Shown: positions 40,975-49,174 of the stretch, one piece after another
How the letters are laid out: every line of letters begins with the position of its first letter
Position numbering within the stretch: the stretch's first letter is position 1
Origin: Mycobacterium lehmannii
GTDB taxonomy: Bacteria > Actinomycetota > Actinomycetes > Mycobacteriales > Mycobacteriaceae
Reading direction: 5' to 3'
DNA length: 64,000 nucleotides
NCBI RefSeq assembly: GCF_002245535.1
Contig: NZ_NKCN01000015.1
Coordinates: 62,001 to 126,000 of the forward strand
The notes under the pieces: generated by a model
The model's input: the letters and a program-made list of their open reading frames with translations, nothing else
Databases searched by the model: none
Told to the model about the DNA's origin: nothing
Position numbers and translations under genes: made by a program

Positions 40975-42051
40975 ATGACCACCATCACACCCCTCCGTGA
41001 AGTCGATGAGTTGGCCCGGCTGTACACGGAATTCGATCGAGCCAACCTCAACCCGCTGTGGACCCAACTGGACTCGCTGATGCCGGTCGCGCCCACCTCG
41101 CGCGCCGTTCCGTTCGTCTGGAGATGGTCGACGCTGTATCCGCTGGCCCAGCGCGCCGGTCAGCTGATCCCCGTGGGCCGCGGCGGCGAACGGCGCGCCA
41201 TCGCACTGGCCAACCCCGGCCTGGGCGGCGTCCCCTACGCGACCCCGACGCTGTGGGCGGCGATCCAGTATCTCGGCGCGAGAGAAACCGCTCCCGAGCA
41301 CAGGCACAGCCAGAATGCATTCCGGTTCGTGATCGAGGGCGAAGGCGTGTGGACCGTCGTCAACGGCGACCCCGTGGCGATGCGGCGCGGTGACTTCCTG
41401 CTCACCCCGGGCTGGGCGTTCCACGGCCACCACAACGAAACCGACGAGCCGATGGCGTGGATCGACGGCTTGGACATCCCATTCGTGCACTACACCGACA
41501 CCGGATTCTTCGAATTCGGCGCCGACGGGGTCACCGACGAATCCACCCCCGATATCTCCCGTTCCGAACGGCTGTGGGCCCACCCGGGGCTGCGACCGCT
41601 GGTCGGGCTCGACGCGCGGACCAGCTCGCCAATCGCCGCGTATCGGTGGGAGCACACCGACGCCGCGTTGTGCGAGCAGCTGGCGCTCGAAGACGAAGGT
41701 TTCGCCGCCACAGTCGAACCCGGCCACGCCGCGGTGCGCTACACGAACCCCACCACCGGCGGCGATGTGCTACCCACGATCCGCGCCGAGTTCCACCGAC
41801 TACGTGCCGACGCGCTGACCCGGACGCGACGTGAGGTCAGGTCGACGGTGTACCAGGTGTTCGACGGGGAAGGGAAGTTCCGGCTCGGCGACTCCGTTCA
41901 CCCCGTCGCCAAGGGCGATCTGATCGTCGTGCCCTCATGGGTCGACTGGTCGGTGTGCGCCGAGACCCAACTCGACCTGTTCAGCTTCTCCGACGCTCCG
42001 ATCATGGAGCGGCTCGGATTCAACCGCACCCTCACTCACCAAGGAGCCTGA
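40975..42051 (+). CDS. Gentisate 1,2-dioxygenase
   Basis: Bicupin Fe(II) ring-cleavage dioxygenase of 358 residues that opens gentisate to maleylpyruvate. Iron histidines are in the first cupin, APEHRHSQNAFRFVIEGEG. The second cupin (FRLGDSVHPVAKGDLIVVPS) is degenerate in metal ligands, as normal for this family. TPGWAFHGHHNE supplies the third histidine. The ATG at 40975 has only a weak SD. The stop is followed after one base by the hydrolase ATG, so the three ring-cleavage genes form one operon. Confidence 0.93.
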   Translation: MTTITPLREVDELARLYTEFDRANLNPLWTQLDSLMPVAPTSRAVPFVWRWSTLYPLAQRAGQLIPVGRGGERRAIALANPGLGGVPYATPTLWAAIQYLGARETAPEHRHSQNAFRFVIEGEGVWTVVNGDPVAMRRGDFLLTPGWAFHGHHNETDEPMAWIDGLDIPFVHYTDTGFFEFGADGVTDESTPDISRSERLWAHPGLRPLVGLDARTSSPIAAYRWEHTDAALCEQLALEDEGFAATVEPGHAAVRYTNPTTGGDVLPTIRAEFHRLRADALTRTRREVRSTVYQVFDGEGKFRLGDSVHPVAKGDLIVVPSWVDWSVCAETQLDLFSFSDAPIMERLGFNRTLTHQGA

Positions 42052-42052
42052 C

Positions 42053-42874
42053 ATGAGACTCGCCACCCTGCGCATGGCCGGCGGCACCGCCGCCGTCCGC
42101 GTCGACAGCGTCGACACCGCCACCGTGATCCCCGGCTACACCGACCTTTCCGCACTACTCGCCGACACCGACTGGCGGCTCATCGCCGAGCGCGCAGCCG
42201 GTGACGAGGTCGACCTGGCGGGCGCCGACTATGCACCGGTGGTTCCGCGGCCCGGCAAAATCGTCTGTGTCGGACTGAACTACGCCACTCACATCAAGGA
42301 GATGGGCCGCGAACTGCCGCAGCATCCGACGCTGTTCGCAAAGTTCGCCGACGCGCTCACCGGACCCTACGACGACGTGATCGTTCCCGAATATGCCGCA
42401 GGACAGTTGGATTGGGAAGCCGAGCTCGCATTCGTCATCGGCAAGCCGGCCTACCAGGTGCCCGAAGCGCAGGCAGCCGACTACATCGCCGGTTACTCGG
42501 TGATCAACGACTACACCATGCGCGACTTCCAGTACCGCACACTGCAGTGGGACCAAGGCAAGAACTTCGAGAAGACCAGTGGATTCGGACCGCACCTGGT
42601 GACCGACTACACGCTCGGCACCACCATCGAGGCCCGCCTCGACGGCGAAGTCGTGCAGCACGCCAGCACCGACGACCTGGTGTTCACACCCGAGGCACTC
42701 GTCGACTACATCAGCCACATCGTCACCCTGCAGCCCGGTGACGTCGTGATCACCGGAACCACCGGCGGTGTCGGGCACGCACGCAAGCCGGCCCGCTACA
42801 TCGGCAACGGGCAAACCGTCGAGATCAACATCGAGGGCATCGGTTCGGTCAAGAACAAGACGATCGTGAAGTGA
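42053..42874 (+). CDS. Fumarylpyruvate hydrolase (FAH family)
   Basis: Fumarylacetoacetate hydrolase-family enzyme of 273 residues, expected to split fumarylpyruvate to fumarate and pyruvate as the final step of the gentisate pathway. Family segments: KIVCVGLNYATHIKEMG, PTLFAKFADALTGP, DWEAELAFVIGK (metal-binding Glu residues), GYSVINDYTMRDFQ and GDVVITGTTGGVGHARKP. Starts 1 nt after the dioxygenase stop. The isomerase that supplies its substrate is the next gene. Confidence 0.92.
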   Translation: MRLATLRMAGGTAAVRVDSVDTATVIPGYTDLSALLADTDWRLIAERAAGDEVDLAGADYAPVVPRPGKIVCVGLNYATHIKEMGRELPQHPTLFAKFADALTGPYDDVIVPEYAAGQLDWEAELAFVIGKPAYQVPEAQAADYIAGYSVINDYTMRDFQYRTLQWDQGKNFEKTSGFGPHLVTDYTLGTTIEARLDGEVVQHASTDDLVFTPEALVDYISHIVTLQPGDVVITGTTGGVGHARKPARYIGNGQTVEINIEGIGSVKNKTIVK

Positions 42875-42877
42875 CAC

Positions 42878-43588
42878 ATGAGCTTTCACGACCTCGCATT
42901 GCCGGATCGACTGCTGATCGCGCGGCGTGGGACATCGTACTTCGCTCGGCATCTCGCTGATCTGAGCGACGCAGCGCTTGACGGCGACACCCTGTTGGAC
43001 GGCTGGACCCGCCGTCACCTGGTGGCACACGTCGGCTACAACGCCGCCGCACTGTGTCGTCTGCTGGATTGGGCGGTCACGGGCATCGAGACTCCGATGT
43101 ACGAATCCAGCGAGCAGCGCAGCCGGGAAATCAAGGAAGGCGCCACACTCAGCGCCGCGGCACTGCGAAACCTGTTCGATCACACCGTCGCCCGGCTCGA
43201 CAAGCAATGGCGGACGCTGCCGTCCGCCGCGTGGTTGGCCCAGGTCCGAACCGCACAGGGCCGTACCGTCCCGGTGTCCGAAACCGCCTGGATGCGCACG
43301 CGCGAGGTCTGGATTCACGCCGTCGACATGGACAACGGTGGGCGTTTCGGCGACCTGCCCGATGTCGTGCTGGAATCGTTGTTGTCCGACATCGTGGCGA
43401 TGTGGCGGAAGAAGAATCTCGGCGGCGGTCTGGTGCTCGAGGTGACCGGCAGCGTGCCCGTCGTCATCGGCGATGGTCTGCCTCGGCACACGATCAGCGG
43501 CCCGCTGGCGTCGGTGGTCCGGTGGGCGGCCGGACGTGGCGCGGTCGGACTCGACGGTGACGCACCCGACCCCCCGCCCTGGCTCTGA
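42878..43588 (+). CDS. Maleylpyruvate isomerase, mycothiol-dependent type
   Basis: DinB-fold isomerase of 236 residues that converts maleylpyruvate to fumarylpyruvate using mycothiol, an actinobacterial thiol. The metal ligands known for the Corynebacterium enzyme are recognisable: His51 in RRHLVAHVGYNA, and Glu and His in MRTREVWIHAVDMDNG. The C-terminal third is the small alpha/beta domain of the family. ATG 42878, 3 nt after the hydrolase stop. Its presence confirms that the maleyl isomer is processed rather than directly hydrolysed. Confidence 0.92.
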   Translation: MSFHDLALPDRLLIARRGTSYFARHLADLSDAALDGDTLLDGWTRRHLVAHVGYNAAALCRLLDWAVTGIETPMYESSEQRSREIKEGATLSAAALRNLFDHTVARLDKQWRTLPSAAWLAQVRTAQGRTVPVSETAWMRTREVWIHAVDMDNGGRFGDLPDVVLESLLSDIVAMWRKKNLGGGLVLEVTGSVPVVIGDGLPRHTISGPLASVVRWAAGRGAVGLDGDAPDPPPWL

Positions 43589-43601
43589 CACGGGGTGGTT
43601 C

Positions 43602-43629
43602 ACCGTATCGGCGCCGTGCGACATACGGT
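43602..43629 (+). promoter_or_regulatory. ACCGTAT/ATACGGT dyad at the amidase start
   Basis: Perfect 7-bp arms (43602-43608 and 43623-43629) with a 14-nt spacer that itself contains CGGCGCCG. The right arm overlaps a TACGGT -10-like box 6 nt before the GTG at 43636. Operator or hairpin; the regulator is unknown. Confidence 0.4.
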
Positions 43630-43635
43630 CAGACC

Positions 43636-45105
43636 GTGAACTTCGAGGAATACCGCCGTCACGACGCCACCGGGTTGGCCAGGCTCGTCGCCGACAAAGA
43701 GGTGACCGCCGCGGAGTTGCTGGACCTGGCCAGGAACCGTGCGGCCGCGGTGAACCCGCGGATCAACGCGATCGTGCGTGACGTCCCGGCCTCGCCTGCG
43801 GATGCGTCGTCAGGCCCGTTCTCGGGAGTTCCGTTCCTGATCAAGGACCTCGCCCAGGACTACGCCGGGCTGCCGACGTCGCGGGGATCGCGCGCCCTGA
43901 TGTCGAAACCGGTGGCCGAGCACTCAGAGATCGTGCGGCGGTGGCAGGACGCCGGATTGGTCATCTTCGGTAAGACCAACACCCCCGAGTTCGGGGCGAA
44001 GGGGATCACCGAACCGGACGCGTGGGGCCCTGCGCGCAATCCGTGGGACCTGACCCGGACGCCGGGCGGCTCGTCGGGCGGCTCGGCTGCCGCGGTCGCG
44101 GCAGGGATCGTGCCGTGCGCCGGGGCGAACGACGGCGGCGGTTCTATTCGGATACCCGCGGCGTGCTGTGGACTGGTCGGCCTCAAACCGGGCCGCGGGC
44201 TGACGCCGTCGGGACCGGCGACGGGTGAGTCCATGCACGGCGCGGCCGTACAGGGCGTGGTGTCGCGGACCGTGCGGGACACGGCGGCGATGCTCGACGT
44301 CATTCGGGGGGGCGAACCGTGGGGCCCGTACGTGCCCGGTGTTCCGTCCTCGACATTCGCGTCCTGTGTGGGAGCCGATCCCGGCACCCTTCGTATCGGC
44401 GTGCGGGTCCCGTCGGCGATCAACCCGTCCCCGCATCCGGAAGCCGCCGCCGCGGTCGAGGCGACCGTACGCTCGCTGACCGAGCTCGGCCATCACGTCG
44501 AGGAACTTCCTAGCGCCCCCTTCGACGACGCGGCCCTGGCGCGCGACTTCCTGCTCACGTGGTTCGTCTACACGGCGTGGGAACTCGATGAGGCCAAACG
44601 CATCTCGGGTGCCGGCGACGATTCGTTCGAACGCGACACCCTCATCCTCGCCGCGCTCGGCAGGACCACGAGCGGCGTCGACTACGTGGACGCCGTGCAG
44701 CGGCGTCACGAACACACCCGCAGGCTCACCACGTTCTTCGAGTCGTACGACCTGTTGTTGACACCCGGGCTGGCGACCCCGCCGCCGACTATCGGCGAGT
44801 TCGACCTGCCGGTCGTGCTGCAGCGCGCCGCCGACGTGCTGATCAAGACGCGCACGGCAAAGGTGTTGCGCTTCACCAAGATCGTCGACGACATGGTGGA
44901 CAAGAATCTCGGCTGGGTGCCCTACACCCAGCTCGCCAATCTGACGGGCCGCCCGGCGATTTCGCTACCGCTGCACTGGACGGCGAACGGGCTGCCCCTG
45001 GGGGTCCAGTTCGTCGCACCGCTGGCGGGCGAGTCGCTGCTGATCCGGTTGGCCGCCCAGCTGGAGCAGGCGAAGCCCTGGTCCGATCGCGCGGCCCCGA
45101 TCTAG
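43636..45105 (+). CDS. Amidase (amidase signature family)
   Basis: Amidase signature hydrolase of 489 residues. The Ser-cisSer-Lys triad is visible: Lys in GVPFLIKDLAQDYAG and the serines in TPGGSSGGSAAAVAAG, with GGGSIRIPAACCGLVGLKP completing the signature. The start is GTG 43636, probably leaderless. It hydrolyses an unknown amide; mycobacteria have several such AmiA/B/C/D proteins. It follows the gentisate operon by 47 nt but has its own promoter-like element. It overlaps the convergent sigma-factor gene by 4 nt at the stop codons. Confidence 0.9.
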   Translation: MNFEEYRRHDATGLARLVADKEVTAAELLDLARNRAAAVNPRINAIVRDVPASPADASSGPFSGVPFLIKDLAQDYAGLPTSRGSRALMSKPVAEHSEIVRRWQDAGLVIFGKTNTPEFGAKGITEPDAWGPARNPWDLTRTPGGSSGGSAAAVAAGIVPCAGANDGGGSIRIPAACCGLVGLKPGRGLTPSGPATGESMHGAAVQGVVSRTVRDTAAMLDVIRGGEPWGPYVPGVPSSTFASCVGADPGTLRIGVRVPSAINPSPHPEAAAAVEATVRSLTELGHHVEELPSAPFDDAALARDFLLTWFVYTAWELDEAKRISGAGDDSFERDTLILAALGRTTSGVDYVDAVQRRHEHTRRLTTFFESYDLLLTPGLATPPPTIGEFDLPVVLQRAADVLIKTRTAKVLRFTKIVDDMVDKNLGWVPYTQLANLTGRPAISLPLHWTANGLPLGVQFVAPLAGESLLIRLAAQLEQAKPWSDRAAPI

Positions 45106-46262
45106 CGGCCCGAGCGCCGTTGGCGCAGCTTCGCCGCTTGCATGATGAGGTGGTTGCGCTCCGCGAGATTCTGTGCTTTTGCCGCGGCCTCGGCGTAAAG
45201 CTCTGCAGCCGTGGCAAATTCCCCGGCCCGCTCGTGGAGGTATGCGGCCGAGGCGGTGTAGCGCGGAAGCGCCGGATCGAGCTCGGACAGCGCCGCAAGC
45301 CCCGCTTGTGCTCCGCCGGCCTCGCCGACCGCGACGGCACGATTGAGTCGCACCACCGGGCTGTCCGTGAGGCCTACCAACTCGTCGTACCACTCGACGA
45401 TCTGCACCCAGTCGGTTTCCTCGGCGGTCTGCGCGTCGGCGTGCAGTGCGGCGATCGCGGCCTGCGCCTGGTACTCCCCCAGGCGGTCCCTGACCAACGC
45501 GGCCTGCAGCAGGCCCACGCCCTCGGTGATCAGGTCGCGCCGCCACAGCCGCCGGTCCTGTTCGGCGAGCGGCACGAGGCTGCCGTCGGCGCGTGTGCGG
45601 GCCGGGCGCCGCGCATGGTGCAGCAGGAACAGCGCGAGCAGGCCCGCGACCTCGGGATCGTCGGTGGCGGAAGCGAGTTGGCGGGCGAGCCGGATCGACT
45701 CGGCGGCGAGGTCGACTTCACCGGTGTAGCCCTCGTTGAACACCAGGTACAGCACGCGCAGAACGGTGTGGAGGTCGCCGGGACGGTCGAGGCGGACGTC
45801 GCTGACGGTGCGTTTGGCCCTGCTGATCCGTTGTGCCATGGTCGATTCCGGCACGAGGTAGGCCCTGGCGATCTGGCGGGTCGTGAGGCCACCCACAGCC
45901 CTCAGAGTCAGCGCGACGGCCGACGCGGTGGTGAGGCTGGGATGCGCGCACAGGAAATACAGCTGCAGCGTGTCGTCGACCGGCGCGGCCGGACCCGGCG
46001 CCGGTTCGCCGGCAACCTGCCGCTCGCGGCGGTGCCTGGCGACGTCGGATCGGGTGAGGTCGACGAACCGGCGCCAAGCGGTGGTGATCAGCCACCCCTT
46101 CGGGTCGTCCGGGCGCCGGCCCGGCCAGGTGTCGAGCGCGCGCAGAAGCGCCTCCTGAACGGCGTCCTCGGCGGTCGCGAAATCCGCCCCACGGCGGACG
46201 AGTGTTGCCAGCACCGCGGGGATCAGGTCCCGCAGCTGGGCCTCGTCCACCGCGTCGGGCAT
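45102..46262 (-). CDS. ECF42-type sigma factor with C-terminal TPR-like extension
   Basis: ECF sigma factor of 386 residues in the ECF42 class. Region 2 is seen as DFATAEDAVQEALLRALDTW then DPKGWLITTAWRRFVDLTR. Region 4 is LTTRQIARAYLVPESTMAQR. A roughly 200-residue C-terminal extension (AEQDRRLWRRDLITEGVGLL, LNRAVAVGEAGGAQAG, YLHERAGEFATAAELYAEAA) is the DUF6596/TPR-like domain that defines the class and controls activity in place of an anti-sigma factor. The ATG at 46262 shares one base with the stop of the DGPF gene, giving translational coupling. A matching promoter lies upstream of the DGPF gene. Confidence 0.9.
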   Translation of the reverse strand: MPDAVDEAQLRDLIPAVLATLVRRGADFATAEDAVQEALLRALDTWPGRRPDDPKGWLITTAWRRFVDLTRSDVARHRRERQVAGEPAPGPAAPVDDTLQLYFLCAHPSLTTASAVALTLRAVGGLTTRQIARAYLVPESTMAQRISRAKRTVSDVRLDRPGDLHTVLRVLYLVFNEGYTGEVDLAAESIRLARQLASATDDPEVAGLLALFLLHHARRPARTRADGSLVPLAEQDRRLWRRDLITEGVGLLQAALVRDRLGEYQAQAAIAALHADAQTAEETDWVQIVEWYDELVGLTDSPVVRLNRAVAVGEAGGAQAGLAALSELDPALPRYTASAAYLHERAGEFATAAELYAEAAAKAQNLAERNHLIMQAAKLRQRRSGR

Positions 46263-46669
46263 CACTCGGTGACCGTCGGCGGTGCGGTCAGAAAAGGCTG
46301 GACCTCCAGCCATTCGTGGATCGGGCGACCGCCCGCGCCCGGCGCCGCCGACAGTTCTCCGGCCAGTTCGACGGCGCGTTCGTAGGAGTCGACGTCGATG
46401 ACCATCCATCCGGCGACCAGATCCTTGGTTTCGGCGAACGGGCCGTCGACCACGGGCGGTTTGCCCTCACCGTCGGAGCGCACCCATGCCCCCTCCGGGG
46501 CCAGGGCCGCATGGGTGACGAACTCGCCGGTGTCCTCCAGGCGTGCCGCGAAGTCGTTCATATACCGAATGTGCGCCTCGATCTCCTCGGGCGTCCACCG
46601 GTCCATAGGCAGGTCGTTGACGCTGGCCGGCGCGCCCCGGTAGTGCTTGAGCAGCAGATACTTGGCCAT
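46262..46669 (-). CDS. YCII-related DGPF-domain protein
   Basis: A 135-residue ferredoxin-like-fold protein of the YCII/DGPF family with the signature VVDGPFAETKDLVAGWMVID. These proteins are the conserved genetic partners of ECF41/ECF42 sigma factors; their molecular role is unknown. The ATG at 46669 has a GGAGGA SD; the longer frame to 46756 is not supported. First gene of the DGPF-sigma operon. A GGGTCGCGACCC palindrome (46690-46701) lies in its leader. Confidence 0.92.
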   Translation of the reverse strand: MAKYLLLKHYRGAPASVNDLPMDRWTPEEIEAHIRYMNDFAARLEDTGEFVTHAALAPEGAWVRSDGEGKPPVVDGPFAETKDLVAGWMVIDVDSYERAVELAGELSAAPGAGGRPIHEWLEVQPFLTAPPTVTE

Positions 46670-46722
46670 GACTTCGTCCTCCGTTCTTCGGGTCGCGACC
46701 CTAGTTGGTCGCTCACCTGTGG

Positions 46723-46749
46723 GACGGATCCGTCGGGCATTTCTCGACA
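46723..46749 (-). promoter_or_regulatory. Predicted ECF42-dependent promoter
   Basis: On the minus strand TGTCGA (46749-46744), a 17-nt spacer and CGTC (46726-46723). As I recall, ECF42 target promoters carry TGTCGA at -35 and a CGA/TC-type -10, so this fits positive autoregulation of the operon. It lies about 55-80 nt upstream of the DGPF start codon. Confidence 0.55.
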
Positions 46750-46791
46750 TCGTCATCCATCCGCACTACGTCACCTGGCTATCGTGCAGCC

Positions 46792-47565
46792 ATGAGCCTC
46801 GTGACCTACGAGTTGGACGATCACATCGCCACCATCACCTTCAACCGTCCCGAAGCGCGCAACGCGATCAACGGCGAGATGCGGCGCGACCTGAACGCGG
46901 CCTGGGAGCGGTTCCGCGACGACGAGGACGCGTGGGTCGGGATCCTCACCGCGAACGGCGACGTGTTCTGTGCCGGCGGTGACCTCAAGGACGGCGAGGG
47001 TTCGGTCGGCACCTTCGGGGGCACGTTCTGGGAGAAGCCGACGATCAACTCGTTCGAGAGCGGCATGGAACTGTTCAAGCCGACGATCGCGGCGGTCAAC
47101 GGCCCGTGCATCGGCTACGGTCTGACCGGCGTCCTGTTCTGTGACTTCGTGATCGCCTCCACCACAGCGACTTTCGCGTTCCCTGAGGTGTCCCTCGGGG
47201 TGCCGACGATCGTCGGCGCGATCCGGCTGCCCGAACGCGTCCGGTGGGCCGACGCCATGGAGTTGTTGTTGACCGGTAAGCCGATCGACGCCCAGCGTGC
47301 CAAGGAGACCGGCCTGGTGTGGCGACTGGTCGAACCCGGCGACCTGCGGGCCGCTGCGCGGTCGTGGGCGCGCACGCTCACCGAGGCGGCGCCGCTGGCG
47401 CAGCGCGCCACCAAGGAGGTGGCCTGGCGCACGGCCAACATGGGCTGGATCGAGTCGGTCCGGTTCGGCGAGACGATGCGCAAGGTGGCCGCGGCAACCG
47501 AGGATGTGCACGAGGGCATCAAGGCGTGGCGGGAGAAGCGCCCACCGCGTTGGCGCGGTCGCTGA
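46792..47565 (+). CDS. Enoyl-CoA hydratase/isomerase family protein
   Basis: Crotonase-fold enzyme of 257 residues, acting on an acyl-CoA thioester. Seen: TITFNRPEARNAINGEMRRD, the oxyanion-hole segment VFCAGGDLK, AAVNGPCIGYGLTGVLFCD and FAFPEVSLGVPTIVG. The second catalytic glutamate (PEVSLG) is present. The first (usually GGGxEL) is replaced by YGLTG, so it may be an isomerase or atypical hydratase rather than a standard EchA. ATG 46792, preceded by a weak AGCC leader; divergent from the sigma operon. Confidence 0.9.
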   Translation: MSLVTYELDDHIATITFNRPEARNAINGEMRRDLNAAWERFRDDEDAWVGILTANGDVFCAGGDLKDGEGSVGTFGGTFWEKPTINSFESGMELFKPTIAAVNGPCIGYGLTGVLFCDFVIASTTATFAFPEVSLGVPTIVGAIRLPERVRWADAMELLLTGKPIDAQRAKETGLVWRLVEPGDLRAAARSWARTLTEAAPLAQRATKEVAWRTANMGWIESVRFGETMRKVAAATEDVHEGIKAWREKRPPRWRGR

Positions 47566-47577
47566 CGGGCTTTCCGG

Positions 47578-48411
47578 TCACGCCGTCGTGGGTTCTGACT
47601 CCGCCTCCTGTCGCTCATCCTGTAGACGGTCCTTGCTGCGCAGCAGACGAAGCAGCGTCACGAGCAGCAGACCGCCCACCACGTTGCCGACGACCGTGTA
47701 GGCGAACCACGTCGCCCAGTCGCCGTAGCCGAACGGGGCGCCGGCGATGAGCGCACCGAAGATCAGCAACGAGTCCAGGATCGAATGGAACATCTGCAGC
47801 CCGGCCAACAGGAAGCCGCCTGCGACCGCCGCGGCGATCTTGCCGAACGTCGACTCGGTGCCGTGCTGCATGCGCGTCATCAGCGTGATGACCATGCCGC
47901 CCAGCAGTGACAGTGCGACCGTCTCCGCTGAGATCGGGGCGGTGGCGAAGTGGGTGCCCGACTCGATCGTCTGCGCATGAAGTTTCGGGAAGCCCGTCAT
48001 GATCAGCCACATGATCGCCCAGCCCCCAACGAGATTGGCGATCAGCGTTCCGATCCACAATTTCAGCAGCTGCCCGACGCTGGCGCGTTTGGCCACGACC
48101 GTGGTAACGGGCACCAGGAACCCCTCGGTGAACAGCTCGCTGCGGCCGAGCAGCAGGGCGAGGAATCCGATCGAGAACGCGATGCCGGCGAGCAGGTGGT
48201 TGTGGGTGGCGGCCAACACCGACAGGTAGGCCAGGACGCCCACCGCGACCTCGGTCCCGCCGAAGAAGCCGGTGACCAGCACTTCGCGCCATGCCCGGTG
48301 CAGGCGTTGGGTGCCCTCGTCGACCATCCGCTGAAAGGCGCCCTCTAACTCGTCCTCGATCGGACTGTCCGAATCGCCCACCTGCCGTCGCTGCGTCTCA
48401 TTCTCACCCAT
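47578..48411 (-). CDS. Formate/nitrite transporter (FNT) family protein
   Basis: FNT-type channel of 277 residues with six TM helices and an acidic N-terminal tail. Seen: REVLVTGFFGGTEVAVGVL, LGRSELFTEGFLVPVTTV, LWIGTLIANLVGGW and AYTVVGNVVGGLLLVTLL, with the paired half-helix GN/GG elements of the pore. It resembles the YfdC subgroup rather than FocA/NirC, so the anion is uncertain. Divergent from an Rv1733c-like gene across a 201-bp region, a pairing reminiscent of the DosR-controlled nitrate/nitrite genes of M. tuberculosis. Confidence 0.88.
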   Translation of the reverse strand: MGENETQRRQVGDSDSPIEDELEGAFQRMVDEGTQRLHRAWREVLVTGFFGGTEVAVGVLAYLSVLAATHNHLLAGIAFSIGFLALLLGRSELFTEGFLVPVTTVVAKRASVGQLLKLWIGTLIANLVGGWAIMWLIMTGFPKLHAQTIESGTHFATAPISAETVALSLLGGMVITLMTRMQHGTESTFGKIAAAVAGGFLLAGLQMFHSILDSLLIFGALIAGAPFGYGDWATWFAYTVVGNVVGGLLLVTLLRLLRSKDRLQDERQEAESEPTTA

Positions 48412-48577
48412 GTGCGGGTCCTTCCCGATTCGATGACGGTCAGGGGTACCCGTCCCCCGCCGCCCCGAAGCCTCCGCGGATTACCCGGGCCTCGGCGCAT
48501 CGTTGTCGGCCGGCCACAACGGAGGACGCCAGTATTGTCGTTTCTCGGCAAAGCTCGCAGGTCAGATGGGGTGCACG

Positions 48578-48601
48578 ATGGGGGTAGGACGCAGCCCCCA
48601 T
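48578..48601 (+). promoter_or_regulatory. ATGGGGG/CCCCCAT inverted repeat in the leader of the Rv1733c-like gene
   Basis: Perfect 7-bp arms with a 10-nt spacer, ending a few nt before the GAGAGGAG ribosome site. It could fold in the mRNA leader or bind a regulator. Confidence 0.35.
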
Positions 48602-48612
48602 AGTGAGAGGAG

Positions 48613-49047
48613 ATGACGGTGCGCAGCCCGCATGGCGACGATCACCCCCGGCCGGCTGTCCGGTTGGGTGACGACCAAGAGTGGGCCACCTTCACCCTCC
48701 GCATGCCCCGGTGGTCGACGCTGGCGCGGTTGAGGGGCGACAATCCGCTGGTCCGCTCCGTGGATCGGATCGAGGCGCTGATCATGACCTTGGTCGTCGC
48801 CCTGTCCGTTCTCGCCGTGCCGATCGCCGGCGCCGTCGGAACCGCGCTGTTCGACTCCAAGCGCGCGGCTCCCCATGCCGCGATGGAAGCGGTCACGGCC
48901 GGCGCACTCGTCCTGCTCGCGGTCCTCGGAACGGCCGCAGCCGTTCTCCTGATCACCCGCGCGGTGTGCAACCGCGCCCGCTCCGCCAGGTGGCAGCGCG
49001 GCCTCGACAGCCTGATCGACGGTCGGGGCCAGGCTCGTATGCAGTAG
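48613..49047 (+). CDS. Rv1733c-like membrane protein lacking the extracytoplasmic domain
   Basis: A 144-residue protein with two TM helices (about residues 53-78 and 90-118). The N-terminal LARLRGDNPLVRSVDRIEAL and C-terminal NRARSARWQRGLDSLI segments match, from memory, the mycobacterial Rv1733c family, a DosR-regulon antigen of about 210 residues. In that family a domain of roughly 100 residues lies between the two helices; here only about a dozen residues join them. So this is a shortened member, not a fragment, since both ends are intact. ATG 48613 with an AGAGGAG SD. Function unknown. Confidence 0.75.
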   Translation: MTVRSPHGDDHPRPAVRLGDDQEWATFTLRMPRWSTLARLRGDNPLVRSVDRIEALIMTLVVALSVLAVPIAGAVGTALFDSKRAAPHAAMEAVTAGALVLLAVLGTAAAVLLITRAVCNRARSARWQRGLDSLIDGRGQARMQ

Positions 49048-49122
49048 CTGACCGGGAGTGTGGCGACCGCCCTCGCATGTCCCAACGGGAAACCCGCCGG
49101 TGTCGCGATTCGTGATTTACAC

Positions 49123-49140
49123 CGGGCCTTTCGGGCCCAA
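49123..49140 (+). promoter_or_regulatory. GGGCC-TTTCG-GGCCC dyad, DosR-box-like
   Basis: CGGGCCTTTCGGGCCCAA lies 35 nt upstream of the acyl-CoA dehydrogenase start. It matches the degenerate DosR motif (SGGGACTTTNGGSCC) except for one core base (C for A). It may instead be a small terminator for the Rv1733c-like gene. Confidence 0.3.
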
Positions 49141-49174
49141 CCATGGACCCAGCTAGCCACGAGAGGCGGTTGGG

